A stretch of DNA of 64,000 nt, taken from contig JAUCEF010000011.1 in assembly GCA_033558025.1 (NCBI GenBank), positions 2,046,001 through 2,110,000 on the forward strand, given 5' to 3'. Source of the stretch: Phytophthora sp. 'mugwort'. Its lineage: Eukaryota; Oomycota; Peronosporomycetes; Peronosporales; Peronosporaceae. A program made the translations under genes and the position numbers. The notes beneath the pieces are model-generated. The model was not told the DNA's origin. It did no database searches and saw only the letters and a program-made list of their open reading frames with translations. Positions within the stretch are counted from its first letter, which is position 1. The number at the start of each line of letters is the position of its first letter. Positions 9,898-19,068 of the stretch are shown here, piece by piece.

Positions 9898-10977
9898 ATG
9901 TATTTTCAAGATCTACTAAAACAAACTCTACTATGATCCAAAAACCGGTTTTATCGGCACTCAAGCTCTGTTTCAGAAGGCAAAGGAGTTAGACCCTGAG
10001 ATTACTATCAAAATCGTAAAGGAGTGGTATGCTAATCAGACCGATATTCAGGGATTTCAGAATCAAAAGAAGCGATTTGATGGCTTCAAAATAGCTTCAC
10101 ACAACCCCAATTCGTGGCAAATGGATCTTGCGTTTTGGGAGAAACGGCCAATTCTGACTGCTATCAACATCAACTCAAGGTTGGGGTACGCAAAGCTCTT
10201 ATCAAACAAGACGACAGCAACTGTGTTAGCAGCGCTTAAAGGATTTGTCCACCTTCACACAGTTGCTATCCTGACAAGCGATAATGGAGGCGAGTTCATG
10301 GACTCACAGGCCCAAGAATTCTTCCAAACTAAGAAAATTGAGCACTACAACAACGAGCCCGGTGATCACGGAACCATGGGTAAAATCGAACGATTCAACA
10401 GGACCTTGAAGCAGAGACTAACTAAAATGTCTCCCAAGAGGATTACACAAAAGCTTATCACTGATGTTATCGAAAACTATAATAGCACGTTTCATCGCTC
10501 GATTAAAATGACCCCAAACGAGGCCAAAGGTAAAGTCATTGGGTCAGAGCTGGAACATAATCAAGGTGAAGCAGAGAGAGTTGAGAATGAGTTCGAAGTC
10601 GGAGCAAATGTGCTATATCGACTTAAGAAGCAGACATTTGATAAAAAAGCTGCTCGATGGAGCAAAGCCGTCTATTCAATCGTTGGGATTGATGGATACC
10701 GAGTCCAAATCCGTTCAAAAAATGGTCATACCCTCTACAAGGCTCCAAACGATCTTAAAATGGTTAAAACAGAGACTACAGATGCTACTATTAATCGGGG
10801 CTATAATCTTGAGGCGGAGAAGATCTTGGATCGATTCGCTCTGGAAAGTACAAATATCTCGTGAGATGGGTTGGCAATGAACCTGCTTCCTGGGAGCCAC
10901 AAGATAATCTGCGGCTGGTTAACAAAAACAGGATACCAACGCTTGAAAAGGAGTATTGGGGTTCAAGAAAGAGCTGA
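9898..10977 (+). pseudogene. Retroviral-type (rve) integrase with C-terminal chromodomain
   Basis: The Maverick integrase, which joins element ends to target DNA and creates 6-bp duplications. The N-terminal helical region contains YYDPKTGFIG. The catalytic core shows WQMDLAF (first Asp), LTSDNGGEF (second Asp) and GKIERFNRTL (Glu), the DDE triad with normal spacing. After an SH3-like tail (KAPNDLKMV) comes a chromodomain, split by a frame change near 10850, recognisable from EKILDRF and VRWVGNEPASWEP. A second frame change lies near 9928. The single long open part is 10121-10864. The chromodomain would tether insertion to modified histones; that is known for chromointegrases and inferred here. 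Confidence 0.93.
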
Positions 10978-11116
10978 CGTAGTTTCACCCCGCGCCAAAA
11001 AAAGAGAGATATAACTAGCTTGTAAATAAATCTGATAGAGACATCCTCTGTAAGCTATTGACTCAAGTATAATGTTTGATCTATTTTTGCGAAAAGTTTG
11101 AAATTATCTGACTTGA

Positions 11117-11123
11117 TATATAG
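11117..11123 (+). promoter_or_regulatory. TATATAG motif
   Basis: GATATATAG 13 bases before ATG 11137 of a small element gene. Confidence 0.5.
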
Positions 11124-11136
11124 CAATAAGATAATA

Positions 11137-11427
11137 ATGTGCCCCAGTTGTTTAGAGAAAGAACACGAGCTTGTTAAGATCCGTCGTAAGCTATGGATTA
11201 TCCAGGAAGTAAGCCGAATCAAAAATGAGTTGCTGAATCTTGATGCAGCCGCGAATTTCCGCAAAACGGTTATTAACAAACGATACCGTTTAGAGCTTGA
11301 GCAAATATTCGGCGTTCCGTTCCATTGTATAAAAGACCAATACCTAAACCTACTAAATGAGCGAAATCGTATCTGTCATTCGTATCTACCATTTCGCCAT
11401 GACTCAGTTATGCCGAGTTTGTGGTAA
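11137..11427 (+). CDS. Small Cys-motif, helical Maverick protein of unknown function
   Basis: 96 codons from ATG 11137, chosen over the upstream TTG because the ATATAG box lies 13 bp before it. It starts MCPSCLEKEHELVKIRRKL, with one CxxC pair and then a charged helical stretch to the end. One of the few element ORFs that is still open. I do not recognise the family. Position between the integrase and the large structural gene suggests an early or accessory protein, but nothing in the sequence decides this. Confidence 0.5.
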   Translation: MCPSCLEKEHELVKIRRKLWIIQEVSRIKNELLNLDAAANFRKTVINKRYRLELEQIFGVPFHCIKDQYLNLLNERNRICHSYLPFRHDSVMPSLW

Positions 11428-11800
11428 ATGTTAATATTTTTTATGTTTGTAATGATATACACGATTCACTATGTTCCTTAATTTCGAATCGCTCGCTTAA
11501 CTAGAGCAGAAACGACAGGAATTGCTTGAGAAAGCACAACGTCGTGTTCGACAGGCAAATGTTAAGCGGCAGATGCATGCTGGAGCGTCATGGGCAAGCG
11601 ATTTAGCAAGTGCTATCACTACTCTCCCGAAGAAAAATACTGAATCGACTCAGACCGATATTTCCGTTGGTCCTGATGAAGAGACACCTGATGAGTTGAA
11701 AATTCCTCTGTCTAAAATCCTAAAAAAACGATTGAATGATGAAACTCCCAAACAAACCCTGACTCCTCAACCTCTCCCAATGTCTTTCCATCGATGGTCG

Positions 11801-11932
11801 ATTCTGACGTCCAAGCAACTCCTAATATGAGTGATTCTGACGTCCAAGCAACTCCTAATATGAGTGATTCTTATATTCAAGCAACTCATAATATGAGTGA
11901 TTCTGATGTTCAAGCAACTCCTGAATTTAAAG
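11801..11932 (+). repeat. Coding minisatellite, four 33-bp units
   Basis: Four tandem units starting ATTCTGACGTCCAAGCAACT, the first two nearly identical and the last two diverged. In frame they encode the 11-residue repeat SDSDVQATPNM in the linker of the large structural protein. Confidence 0.9.
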
Positions 11933-13688
11933 AATCCAAGTCCTCTGAAAAGGCTCACGATAAAGGGACAAAAGATTGGATCAAGAGGGTTTTTAATCCG
12001 AATTGGATTGCTCTAAAATCCACCCAATCAACATCGATGGCTCTCCCGATAGATCGAGATACGTATGGAAATATGGTAATTTATACAGTTATAGGACCGG
12101 TAAAAAATCCGCGTCTAAGAAGGTTGATTGGATTGAAACAGCTAATCTCATTATGAACTTGAGATCAGACGGTGAATCAAATTCAATCGACGAGGTCAGT
12201 TTAATGCGGCTCGAAGACACTGACGCAAGATCATATGCCAATGTTCTGCGAAAGCGCCTTGCGGAAGAGCAACTACAAGGGGAAACGAAGATTCACGCAT
12301 TTACACCACGAGAGAAGGAGGCAAGCTCTGATACCAACCTCGATGAAAAACAAGCTAAATCAGCATTGTATTTCATCATCAATAGCTATCAAGATGATCT
12401 TATAGGGAATAATATCACGCCAAGAGTGTTTCTCTCGGATGGGAGTATCTTGGAGTCGGCCCACATCGTAATCGATAAACGTGGGGATTTATCAATCAGA
12501 AACCATGACACAAAACGCCCTCTGAGAGGAAAGCTTAGTGATGTTTCTTTTGTTCTATCCCTGGGTGGTCTAATGCATGAGCTTGAACAGCGTGGCCTTG
12601 ATCTCGAGTTCAACCCAACTGCTATCGAGAAACATATCATCGCGGAACCATCACGTTTTAAAGGTACTCAAGGATTTTGGGTCAAGGGAAAACCGACTGG
12701 GAATGATTCAAGTCTCGAGAACCCTCCTAAAAGCATGTTATCGGCTGATGCTAAGAACCTAATAATTGATTATTATCATGCTGCGCATACGGCTGGGGAC
12801 GTCTTCGATATCAATCTCGTTCCAATCATGCGAAATGGTAAATCGGATCCCATCCACCGATACCTTGGATGGCTCTCCAAGAGGATGGATCGCTAAGGGT
12901 ATTTTCCAGGCTCGGAGACGTGCACTCCCCATCAAATAGCACTAAATGCTTTGCTAAAATCGACTGGGTCGAAACGCTCCAAAAACTGATTAGATAGATT
13001 GAGGATCTCCAAGGGTTGAAGGATTCGAGCTCGGTAACAGCAGCTGATCAAGAAGGTATCAGTAACGCGAATGCTCTCTTTAACTACATTCTAACGAGCC
13101 GAGGATATACTCTCATCGAACCTCAAACCCCTTTAGTTGGTAGCGGGCTTAATGGGCGTGGCCTAATGGGTGCTGGTGTAGCTCCGCTGGATGGAGTTGT
13201 GCGTCGCGGGCGAACCTACAACCTCAATGAGATCCAAGGTTTAGCCACCTCATCAGCATACATCTATCGCCAGCTCGGTTCTAAGTACATTCGGATCCCC
13301 CATCTTGATAAAAAAAACTCTGGTCATTGTTCAGCCGAATCGACGCAAGTGCGGACCAAAGCGGGGAATCAGTGATCCGCTACAGTTAATGATTCGAACT
13401 CTTGCATTCAAGCAACATATCGATCAGGTAGAGTATGACAAGCTCAGTATTGATGATAAAAAGCTTCTCAAGGAGATTCTCGCGATTACTCATCTTCAGT
13501 ACAATTTCCATGATCGGCTTGAGGATCCGTTAGAATCTCTAAGAGCTGAATATGATAAGCTGAAAGGTGAGCTCGAACTCGGTAATGACAATCCTTCAAT
13601 CATCAAACAACTAAAATCGCTTAGTGTGGATATGTACTCTAATCGTCTAATTTCGGATTCTGAGTTCAAGGATATTATCGTCCGTTTG

Positions 13689-13694
13689 ATATAG
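13689..13694 (+). promoter_or_regulatory. ATATAG motif overlapping the upstream stop codon
   Basis: GATATAG lies two bases before ATG 13697; its final TAG is the stop codon of the preceding gene, so motif and stop are shared. Confidence 0.55.
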
Positions 13695-13696
13695 AG

Positions 13697-13960
13697 ATGT
13701 TCTTTTTCAACCCCCGAATTATTTCCAGCTCAGCTGGTAGCTATGGAGACAACGCTGATCTCAACGTAGCCAAGCTAAAAGCTATCATGAAAAATCTTAT
13801 CATTCATGATCGACCCCAACAAACGCAAGCAGCAGTATGGGCAACGGATCTTGCTAAGTCTATTAGGAAGGTGGATGCATCGACTCAAACAGAAGGTGGT
13901 CGCGTCTGGGCTTACCAGCCGAAAACAAAGACTAAAACAGTGAAGACTTTCGCAATTTAG
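13697..13960 (+). CDS. Small Maverick protein with WAxDLA..STQT motif
   Basis: 87 codons, intact, from ATG 13697 directly after an ATATAG box. It contains AAVWATDLAKSIRKVDASTQTE, which matches the N-terminal segment of the preceding large gene (SWASDLASAI..ESTQTD). The two therefore share a short module, perhaps a binding or processing motif for assembly. No family is recognised. It ends 10 bp from the convergent gene on the minus strand. Confidence 0.55.
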   Translation: MFFFNPRIISSSAGSYGDNADLNVAKLKAIMKNLIIHDRPQQTQAAVWATDLAKSIRKVDASTQTEGGRVWAYQPKTKTKTVKTFAI

Positions 13961-13970
13961 CGTCAGCTCT

Positions 13971-14209
13971 TTAAAGAGAAATTCCTTCTCTGACAAGGCG
14001 ATTTTTGTATCCCTTGTAAATCTCTATTTTTTTCTGATTCACTGATATTTCAATGATAGCTGACTCACCTTTAGCATTTTGCGTAGGGAGGAAAACGCTA
14101 TCTCCCAGTACCACAATTTGATCTACCCGCAGAAGTGTTGATCCAACGATTTGACCTGGTTCATCAGTAGTTAAATTAGTTTTAGCTCTTTGCTTGGTCC
14201 GCAACCCAT
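13971..14209 (-). pseudogene. Small beta-rich Maverick protein, frameshifted at its start
   Basis: The likely ATG (14209, MGC..) is one base out of frame with the long open part (14204-13971), which reads IVGSTLLRVDQIVVLGDSVF and ends VREGISL. The alternating hydrophobic pattern suggests a small beta fold. A TATAG box lies ~18 bp upstream. The MG start could be an N-myristoylation site, which is speculative. No family is recognised. Confidence 0.4.
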
Positions 14210-14234
14210 GGTTATTAGGACTCTACTCTATACA

Positions 14235-14499
14235 TTACCAAAGATATTTTTTTTGAGAACCAAGAAGCGGTGTATGGTTACGAATTATCGATAGGTCCAT
14301 GTCTCTTATAAAATCGCTGTTTTCGCTTAATATTACCATGGTCGTACTTACTGAATGCTCTCAATGGCGTGCTGTCTCGATACTGTTGATAAGGTTCACC
14401 ATTCCGCTTAATACCACCAAAAGATACAACTCGACCATCATCAAACACAGCATCATATTTCTTGTCTTTTCTCTTCGAAATACGAAATGTAAATGGCAT
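14235..14499 (-). pseudogene. Small basic protein of a type common in giant viruses and PLVs
   Basis: From ATG 14499: MPFTFRISKRKDKKYDAVF, then FGGIKRNGEPYQQYRDSTPL and FYKRHG, ending after a frame change near 14250 with SWFSKK..YLW and TAA at 14235-14237. The layout (KRKDKKY, YRD-T-L, HD-x-KR, YKRHG, terminal YLW) is familiar from short uncharacterised proteins of nucleocytoplasmic large DNA viruses and Polinton-like viruses. Function is unknown; the high Lys/Arg content suggests nucleic-acid binding. Confidence 0.6.
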
Positions 14500-14502
14500 G
14501 GT

Positions 14503-14508
14503 CTATAT
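14503..14508 (-). promoter_or_regulatory. ATATAG motif (minus strand), shared with fibre stop codon
   Basis: On the minus strand TAATATAGACC precedes ATG 14499 by three bases. The TAG inside the motif is also the fibre gene's stop codon, the same arrangement as at 13692-13694. Confidence 0.55.
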
Positions 14509-16030
14509 TAGAGATGATACTTTTGCTTCCAATTCCTCAATTCGATCCAAGAGATGTTGAATCATTTTCATGTTGTATGCAGCAATTCGACTGTAATCAA
14601 CGTTAAGTTGTGTTTTGGCAGGTTCAAGCGATGGGTCTTCGCCTTCCTGAATATCATCGCGATAGAAGACACTGATTAAATCGGTTAGGTGGGCTGAGAC
14701 AAGGTCTTGAGCTGTGAGGCCTACCTCTTGACCAGGTCTATTTTCCGATTCGATCCAGTCATACAAAACTACATCACAGTTATCGTGGAGTCGTTTGATG
14801 CGTTCGAGCGGACATGCTTGAATGTTCCTCTTCAATCTGCGGTCGCTCGTCATCGCCATGGCTGTACAGACAATGTATCGTCCGAATATACCCGCCACTG
14901 ATATGTTATCGGACCAAGAGCGGATTCTGTAGCTCCACTATCTGTTCTGAGGTGATACACTGTCGTTCCGCCTGCTCCAAATACAAAACTGTTGCTGCCA
15001 GGGACGTGCAGCGGAGCTGAAGGACTTGTAGTACCAAGACCAAGACGACCTGACGTAGTTAGGATCATCGACGTCGAGTTATTGACCCCAAATCTGAGGT
15101 CGTTGTTTGTGGCATTGCCTATCCAGGTCGCGTTCGCTGCGGTTGCTCGATTGCCATTATGGACTTGGATCTGGAATTGAACAGGAGTGGTATTCGACCC
15201 GGTTAGAGTGATCATTCGTGTGTAAGAACCATCAAGAAAGTCCAATCCACTACCAGTGATCGAGAAATACTCATTCGTTGCTGTAGAGTTGATGCCAAGC
15301 TCTGTCAGCGATCCTACCGTTGTTATAGCTGATTGGTTTCCATAGGCTAAAAATTCATTGATAACTCCGGAGCAGCTGATATCCCCACTCGTTGACAAAT
15401 TATTAAGCGAGAGGGAAGTCGGAATAGATGTTATAAAGCTGGAGAGATCATAATACGTCAAGCCCTGACGTAAGTTCGTGCAACTGAGAGTAGTGGCCGA
15501 TACCGAACTTAGGCCTCCTATATTCGAGCTTGAGTCGCATAATAGGAATGTATTTGGCGTTGCGCTACCAAAGCTAACCCCGTTTATGTATTCAAGAAGG
15601 CTCAAATCGTACATAGTCCCGCTCTGCCGATATTCCCGAGCATCGATATAGCTCGACGCCCCCGTTAACGTTATCGAGCGCGATGATCCGATGAACGATA
15701 AATTACCTGAAATGGTAAGCCCTGTAGAGAGCCTAAAGAAGTTATATCAGGTTGAGAAGCTGTTTGTAGCGTGCCAGTTAGGTTAGTAGCACTTAGAGAT
15801 GAAATGCCTGAAATATTACCCGAAGCACCGAGAACGAGAGCAGATCCTATCGATGCCGTTCCGGCTACTACTCCACTAAGGTAGCTCATCCTGTAATCGT
15901 CCTTACTCAGATAAAGTGTCTGCGCATAGTCATAGGTTAGATAGCCACTTGAACCTAACGATAGATAGAACGAGGGATTATAAATCGATGATTGAAATGT
16001 AGGCTGTGGATATGAAAAACCTGAGCTCAT
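14503..16030 (-). pseudogene. Fibre-like protein with S74-type intramolecular chaperone domain
   Basis: A ~509-codon gene on the minus strand split into three frames (breaks near 15,740-15,615 and near 14,865). The N-terminus (16030 onward) is Ser/Gly/Tyr-rich with repeats such as GNISGISSLSATNLTG, the shaft type seen in trimeric fibres. Later comes GRLGLGTTSPSAPLHV, a repeat typical of phage-type tail fibres. The C-terminus has SDRRLKRNIQ, YDWIES, VGLTAQDL, a VDYSRIAAYN helix and a closing coiled coil RIEELEAKVSSL, the signature of the peptidase S74/endosialidase chaperone domain that trimerises fibres and then cleaves itself off. It probably encoded the capsid's receptor-binding spike. Confidence 0.85.
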
Positions 16031-16042
16031 CTTTGTTTAATC

Positions 16043-16050
16043 CTATATAG
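16043..16050. promoter_or_regulatory. Palindromic CTATATAG between divergent fibre and ATPase genes
   Basis: CTATATAG reads ATATAG on both strands. It lies 13-20 bases from the fibre ATG (16030, minus) and ~18 bases from the ATPase ATG (16068, plus), so one palindrome could serve both. Confidence 0.6.
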
Positions 16051-16067
16051 ATCAAACGATTTGAGTC

Positions 16068-16754
16068 ATGAGTGCTATTCCTGACTTCGGGGCTTCGATT
16101 CCGAAAAAAATCAAGTCTGCTTCGATAGGTGATATCCCCGCATTGGATATGAAAGCTTTGTTTAGAATGGTTGTGCTTGGTCCAAGCTTTTCAGGGAAGA
16201 ACAATCTTTGTATGTTCATTCTTAAGCATTCTCCTCACGTATTTGCTCATCTAACTATCATTGCCCGTAATCCCCATCAGGAGCTTATGAGTATATTCGG
16301 ATAAGTTGGATGGATTTATTACCTTTGCTGATCCAGATAGCCCCCCAAAGGTTGATCAGGTGCGTCATACTCCATTAAGCTCTAACAAACCGGAGCTTGT
16401 TATCATAGACGACTATAGCAATGATAAACTACTTCAGAAGAATATCTTCTCGCATTTTTATACTCGTGGGAGGCATTTCAAAATTAATACCATCTTCCTT
16501 AGCCATAGCTACTTTGCCACGGATAAGATGATAAGATTGAAGGCGGAGTATGTAGCTATCCTAAAAGCGAATTCGAAGCGTGATTTACAGATGGTTGTGA
16601 GGACTTCAACATTAAAGGCGTTGATGAGCGATCAATCGTCTATTACTACAATAAACCCACTGAGCGCAAAGGACAGATGTTGTTCATAGATTCCGTTAAA
16701 GGTCAAATCAGGTACAATTTTGATAAGCCGATCAATACCAATGATTATGAATAA
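16068..16754 (+). pseudogene. Maverick genome-packaging ATPase (FtsK/HerA type), frameshifted
   Basis: ~228 codons, normal for the Polinton/A32-type ATPase that drives DNA into capsids. Walker A is GPSFSGKNN, with Asn where Ser or Thr is expected after the Lys; Walker B is LVIIDDYSND; HFKINTIFLSHSYF fits the sensor strand. Frame changes occur near 16297 (one extra G) and near 16640, and the end is at TAA 16752-16754. The altered Walker A would impair nucleotide binding even without the frameshifts. Confidence 0.88.
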
Positions 16755-16798
16755 ATATCATAACCAATTTTGGAGATAATCATATATACATAACCGCA

Positions 16799-17680
16799 AT
16801 GTGTGTGCTTCGTTTGTTAAACTCGATTCCACTAACCTCGTTCAAGATGGACATAACAGCACATGGAAATATAGTTTCCCTGGTTCAGCTGCTGACTTTT
16901 GTGATGTAGCATGCGCAGTTCAATCGATCTCAATGTATAACTCTGAGTACAATATTGACGCAGCTCAGTTCTGGAATAATACCTCCAAAATTGAGGTTCC
17001 AACCGCTGGAATCACATCCACTGTATCTGTTAGCTTGCCTGATGGACTTTACAGTTATACTGATATTAAATCGGAGCATTCAGACAGCTCTCATAAACGC
17101 TGGAGCGTATTTAATTAATCCATCTGATGAGAACGTTTTCTATATTCAACTAACGGAAAACAGTATTTATTACGCGGCTCAGTTCGATTTTAGCGCTACT
17201 CCAACGACACTTCTTACGACTGGTGGCACTTGGGTACGACCGGCAAGTGGCCTTTATTCCTCAGGCGGTACTGGTCTCCCTACGACGACTCGTGTCCCAC
17301 GCCTAATCATTGATAACGCCGCGTTTGGTAAAGTAGTAGGATTGACTCCCGCAACGTACCCTTCAGCGTCAGCAACGGTTTCAAGTGCTCAGCTCTCAAA
17401 TATCATTCCTCATATTCATCCTACATCTTCTTACATTGTTCGATGTGATCTAATTAAGAACGAGTATGTTGCCTTTGGCGATATCTTATCGGCATTCGAC
17501 CGAGGTGATGCTCAGGTAGGTCAGCTTATTTCTTACAAACCGAGTCAGTATGCTTGGATGAACTGTCATAATGGAGCACGTACATCGATCACGATCAGCA
17601 TCTACAATCAAAACGATCAGAAGGTTAAGTTCCGCGACACTTCCGTCTCAATTATGCTTCTGCTTCGTTCAAAAAAATGA
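16799..17680 (+). pseudogene. Minor capsid (penton-type) protein, frameshifted
   Basis: The early part (16801-17090) reads SAADFCDVACAVQSISMYNS, and the later part (from ~17090 in another frame) contains YIVRCDLIKNEYV, GDAQVGQLISYKPSQYAWM and QKVKFRDTSVSIMLLL. This pattern matches the single-jelly-roll penton protein of Polintons/PLVs that closes capsid vertices. ATG 16799 is out of frame by a 2-base slip from the open frame that begins with GTG 16801. It follows the ATPase by 44 bp and has an ATATATAC box ~20 bp upstream. About 290 codons overall. Confidence 0.8.
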
Positions 17681-17791
17681 GAAAGTCGTATGACTAATTG
17701 TTTTTGTCAAAGGCGAAAAAACTTCCAGCTTGCATAGGCTTCGTAGAGCTCCCATACTTGCGTTTAGTACGGAGTGCAGCCATTTTTGCCT

Positions 17792-18461
17792 TCATTTCAG
17801 GTGATCTTTCGCTGATTTCTTCTTAGATACTCCTACACCATAACGTCTCTTTACCTCACCTCGAATCGATTTGATCAGGTTCTCATGCTCTGGCTTGATT
17901 GCTTTTGATAGTAAATACTGCTCCCCCACATCGACTGCGTCAGTTAGAACACCCTTACGCTTAGCGTAGGATAGAGCGCGCTTAGCACCTTTCTTAAGAT
18001 CGGCTACCGAAATACGACCACCTTCTTTTTCTACATCGCTGTCAGAGTCGTATAGACCAACTCCTGTCAATGATTTAATAGCGGCTGTTGCGGGGATTGC
18101 TGCTTGAGGGGCTCCAAACGCTGTCGCAAGAGCCGGCACCGCCGCGTCTAATCCTCGGAAAGCAAACCGCTATATTTTACAAATTTGAACGCTGTCAATA
18201 ACCCCGATTTGATTTTACTCCAAATGGATCCTCCTTGGGCTCGCTTATAACCCTTCTTAATTTCATGTCTGGTAATGTCCAGTCTAACACCACGCCCCGC
18301 CTTCGAGATTTAAGCGCCTTCTCATATGAAGCTGGATGGAGATGGATAACAGAGCCTGAACCCTTGAGTTGGTTTGCCGTAAGACTTAGCTTACCTGTCT
18401 TGAGGGCTTTTGTCAGCTTGGCGGCTGGTACATCGCTGGAAATCGTTAATTCGCGATACAT
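17792..18461 (-). pseudogene. Small virion/core-like Maverick protein, frameshifted
   Basis: Minus-strand gene in two frames. The first (18461-18195) carries KLSLTANQLKGSGSVIHLHP, a segment I recognise from conserved short Polinton/PLV genes next to the protease. The second (18139-17792) is Ala-rich (ALATAFGAPQAAIPATAAI), then basic, ending GVGVSKKKSAK. The break lies at ~18150-18200. A hydrophobic Ala/Gly segment followed by a basic tail fits a pX/core or membrane-active capsid component, which is inference. An ATATAG box lies six bases before ATG 18461. Confidence 0.6.
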
Positions 18462-18466
18462 GATTG

Positions 18467-18472
18467 CTATAT
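18467..18472 (-). promoter_or_regulatory. ATATAG motif (minus strand)
   Basis: GGAATATAGCAATC directly precedes ATG 18461 on the minus strand. Confidence 0.6.
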
Positions 18473-18515
18473 TCCCTGAAACATATTTAATACAAAATTG
18501 CCAAATTCAGATCTT

Positions 18516-18869
18516 TCATATTCTTAAATACATAGGTCTTTTGTTTTGCTTGGAATAGAGCCAAAGCATACACCAAATTCCACAATAATTGCCGTATGTG
18601 CTTTGATATTGTTTGGTATTGTATCGCCCGATCCCATACTTCGTAGGTGCTGCTTCTCTCATGCTATCGAAAAATTCTCCGTTATGAACCACGGTCCAGT
18701 GTCCTACATCCATATTGGGTTGTCGTAGCAAAATCAGATATGAACCTTTCTTCGGAAGCGGTTGTGTGATCTCACTTGACTCGAATATATTATCGAGCTG
18801 AACCCCCATCTTTTCAGCGAGTTCGATTAGATCGTGATCACTGGTAATTGGCTTGATAAGGCTTTTCAT
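18516..18869 (-). CDS. Adenovirus-type cysteine maturation protease
   Basis: 117 residues from ATG 18869 (MKSLIKP..). Catalytic residues are visible: His in GHWTVVH, Asp in EFFDSM, Gln in KQYQSTYG and Cys in NYCGIWCMLW. This is the C5-like protease that Polintons use to process capsid proteins. The longer open frame starting at 19040 is not its natural N-terminus: the extra 57 codons are the displaced beginning of the major capsid gene. Apart from that rearrangement the coding frame is intact, one of the few undamaged element genes. Its natural promoter motif appears to have been moved away by the inversion. Confidence 0.87.
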   Translation of the reverse strand: MKSLIKPITSDHDLIELAEKMGVQLDNIFESSEITQPLPKKGSYLILLRQPNMDVGHWTVVHNGEFFDSMREAAPTKYGIGRYNTKQYQSTYGNYCGIWCMLWLYSKQNKRPMYLRI

Positions 18870-19048
18870 AATAATTAATTTAAAAAAGGTCGCATCAATC
18901 GTAATAACACCATTCTGGTACGACCCCTGGTTCAGATCGATAACAAAAGGCACGCGCTTGCCAGAGGAGACCTTAATCTCCGGATCACTCTTTAGCGAGC
19001 TCTGGTAAAGGTATTGGTCGGAAAGTTGTGTTTCAGACATCGTTGAAT

Positions 19049-19054
19049 CTATAT
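19049..19054 (-). promoter_or_regulatory. ATATAG motif of the displaced major-capsid start
   Basis: GAGATATAGATTCAACG precedes ATG 19040 on the minus strand by eight bases. It is inverted together with the capsid N-terminus. Confidence 0.55.
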
Positions 19055-19061
19055 CTCGATC

Positions 19062-19068
19062 AATATAG
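19062..19068 (+). promoter_or_regulatory. AATATAG motif, probably the displaced protease promoter
   Basis: In the present orientation it points toward the capsid body. Reversing the local inversion would point it at the protease gene. This supports the inversion model. Confidence 0.4.

Larger units (their letters stand above)
11471..13694 (+). pseudogene. Large Maverick virion-associated protein, broken
   Basis: A ~2.2-kb gene read in several frames: changes near 11790, 12000, 12880 and 13312 (an A7 run), and stops TAA 11498 and TAG 12995. The N-terminal part has a coiled-coil start, a WASDLASAI..STQTD segment and a 4x11-residue repeat. The middle (12003-12896, ~297 codons open) is unrecognised. 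The C-terminus has LGSKYIRIPHL, YDKLSIDDKKLLKEI and GNDNPSIIKQLK, a module I recognise as recurrent in Polinton/Tlr/PLV structural proteins (from memory of families; no formal name is certain). KVDWIETANLI and KIDWVETLQKLI look like two copies of one motif. Virion role is inferred. Confidence 0.65.
18886..19068 (-). other. ~180-bp inversion carrying the major-capsid N-terminus and the divergent promoter pair
   Basis: On the minus strand, ATG 19040 starts ~50 codons containing VPFVIDLNQGSYQNGV, the classic start of a Polinton major capsid protein. The rest of that protein begins on the plus strand at ~19069 (FAQLNGSEGF). If 18886-19068 is flipped, the start lies in frame and in orientation with the body, and the two ATATAG boxes each face the right gene (capsid on plus, protease on minus). 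Breakpoints lie in AATTTAAAAAAGG (left) and ATATAGTTTCGC (right), known to a few bases only. Confidence 0.75.

Noticed and set aside
18516..19040. A 174-residue protease with a novel N-terminal domain
   Set aside because: The extra N-terminal residues match the start of a major capsid protein, and a local inversion explains the fusion.
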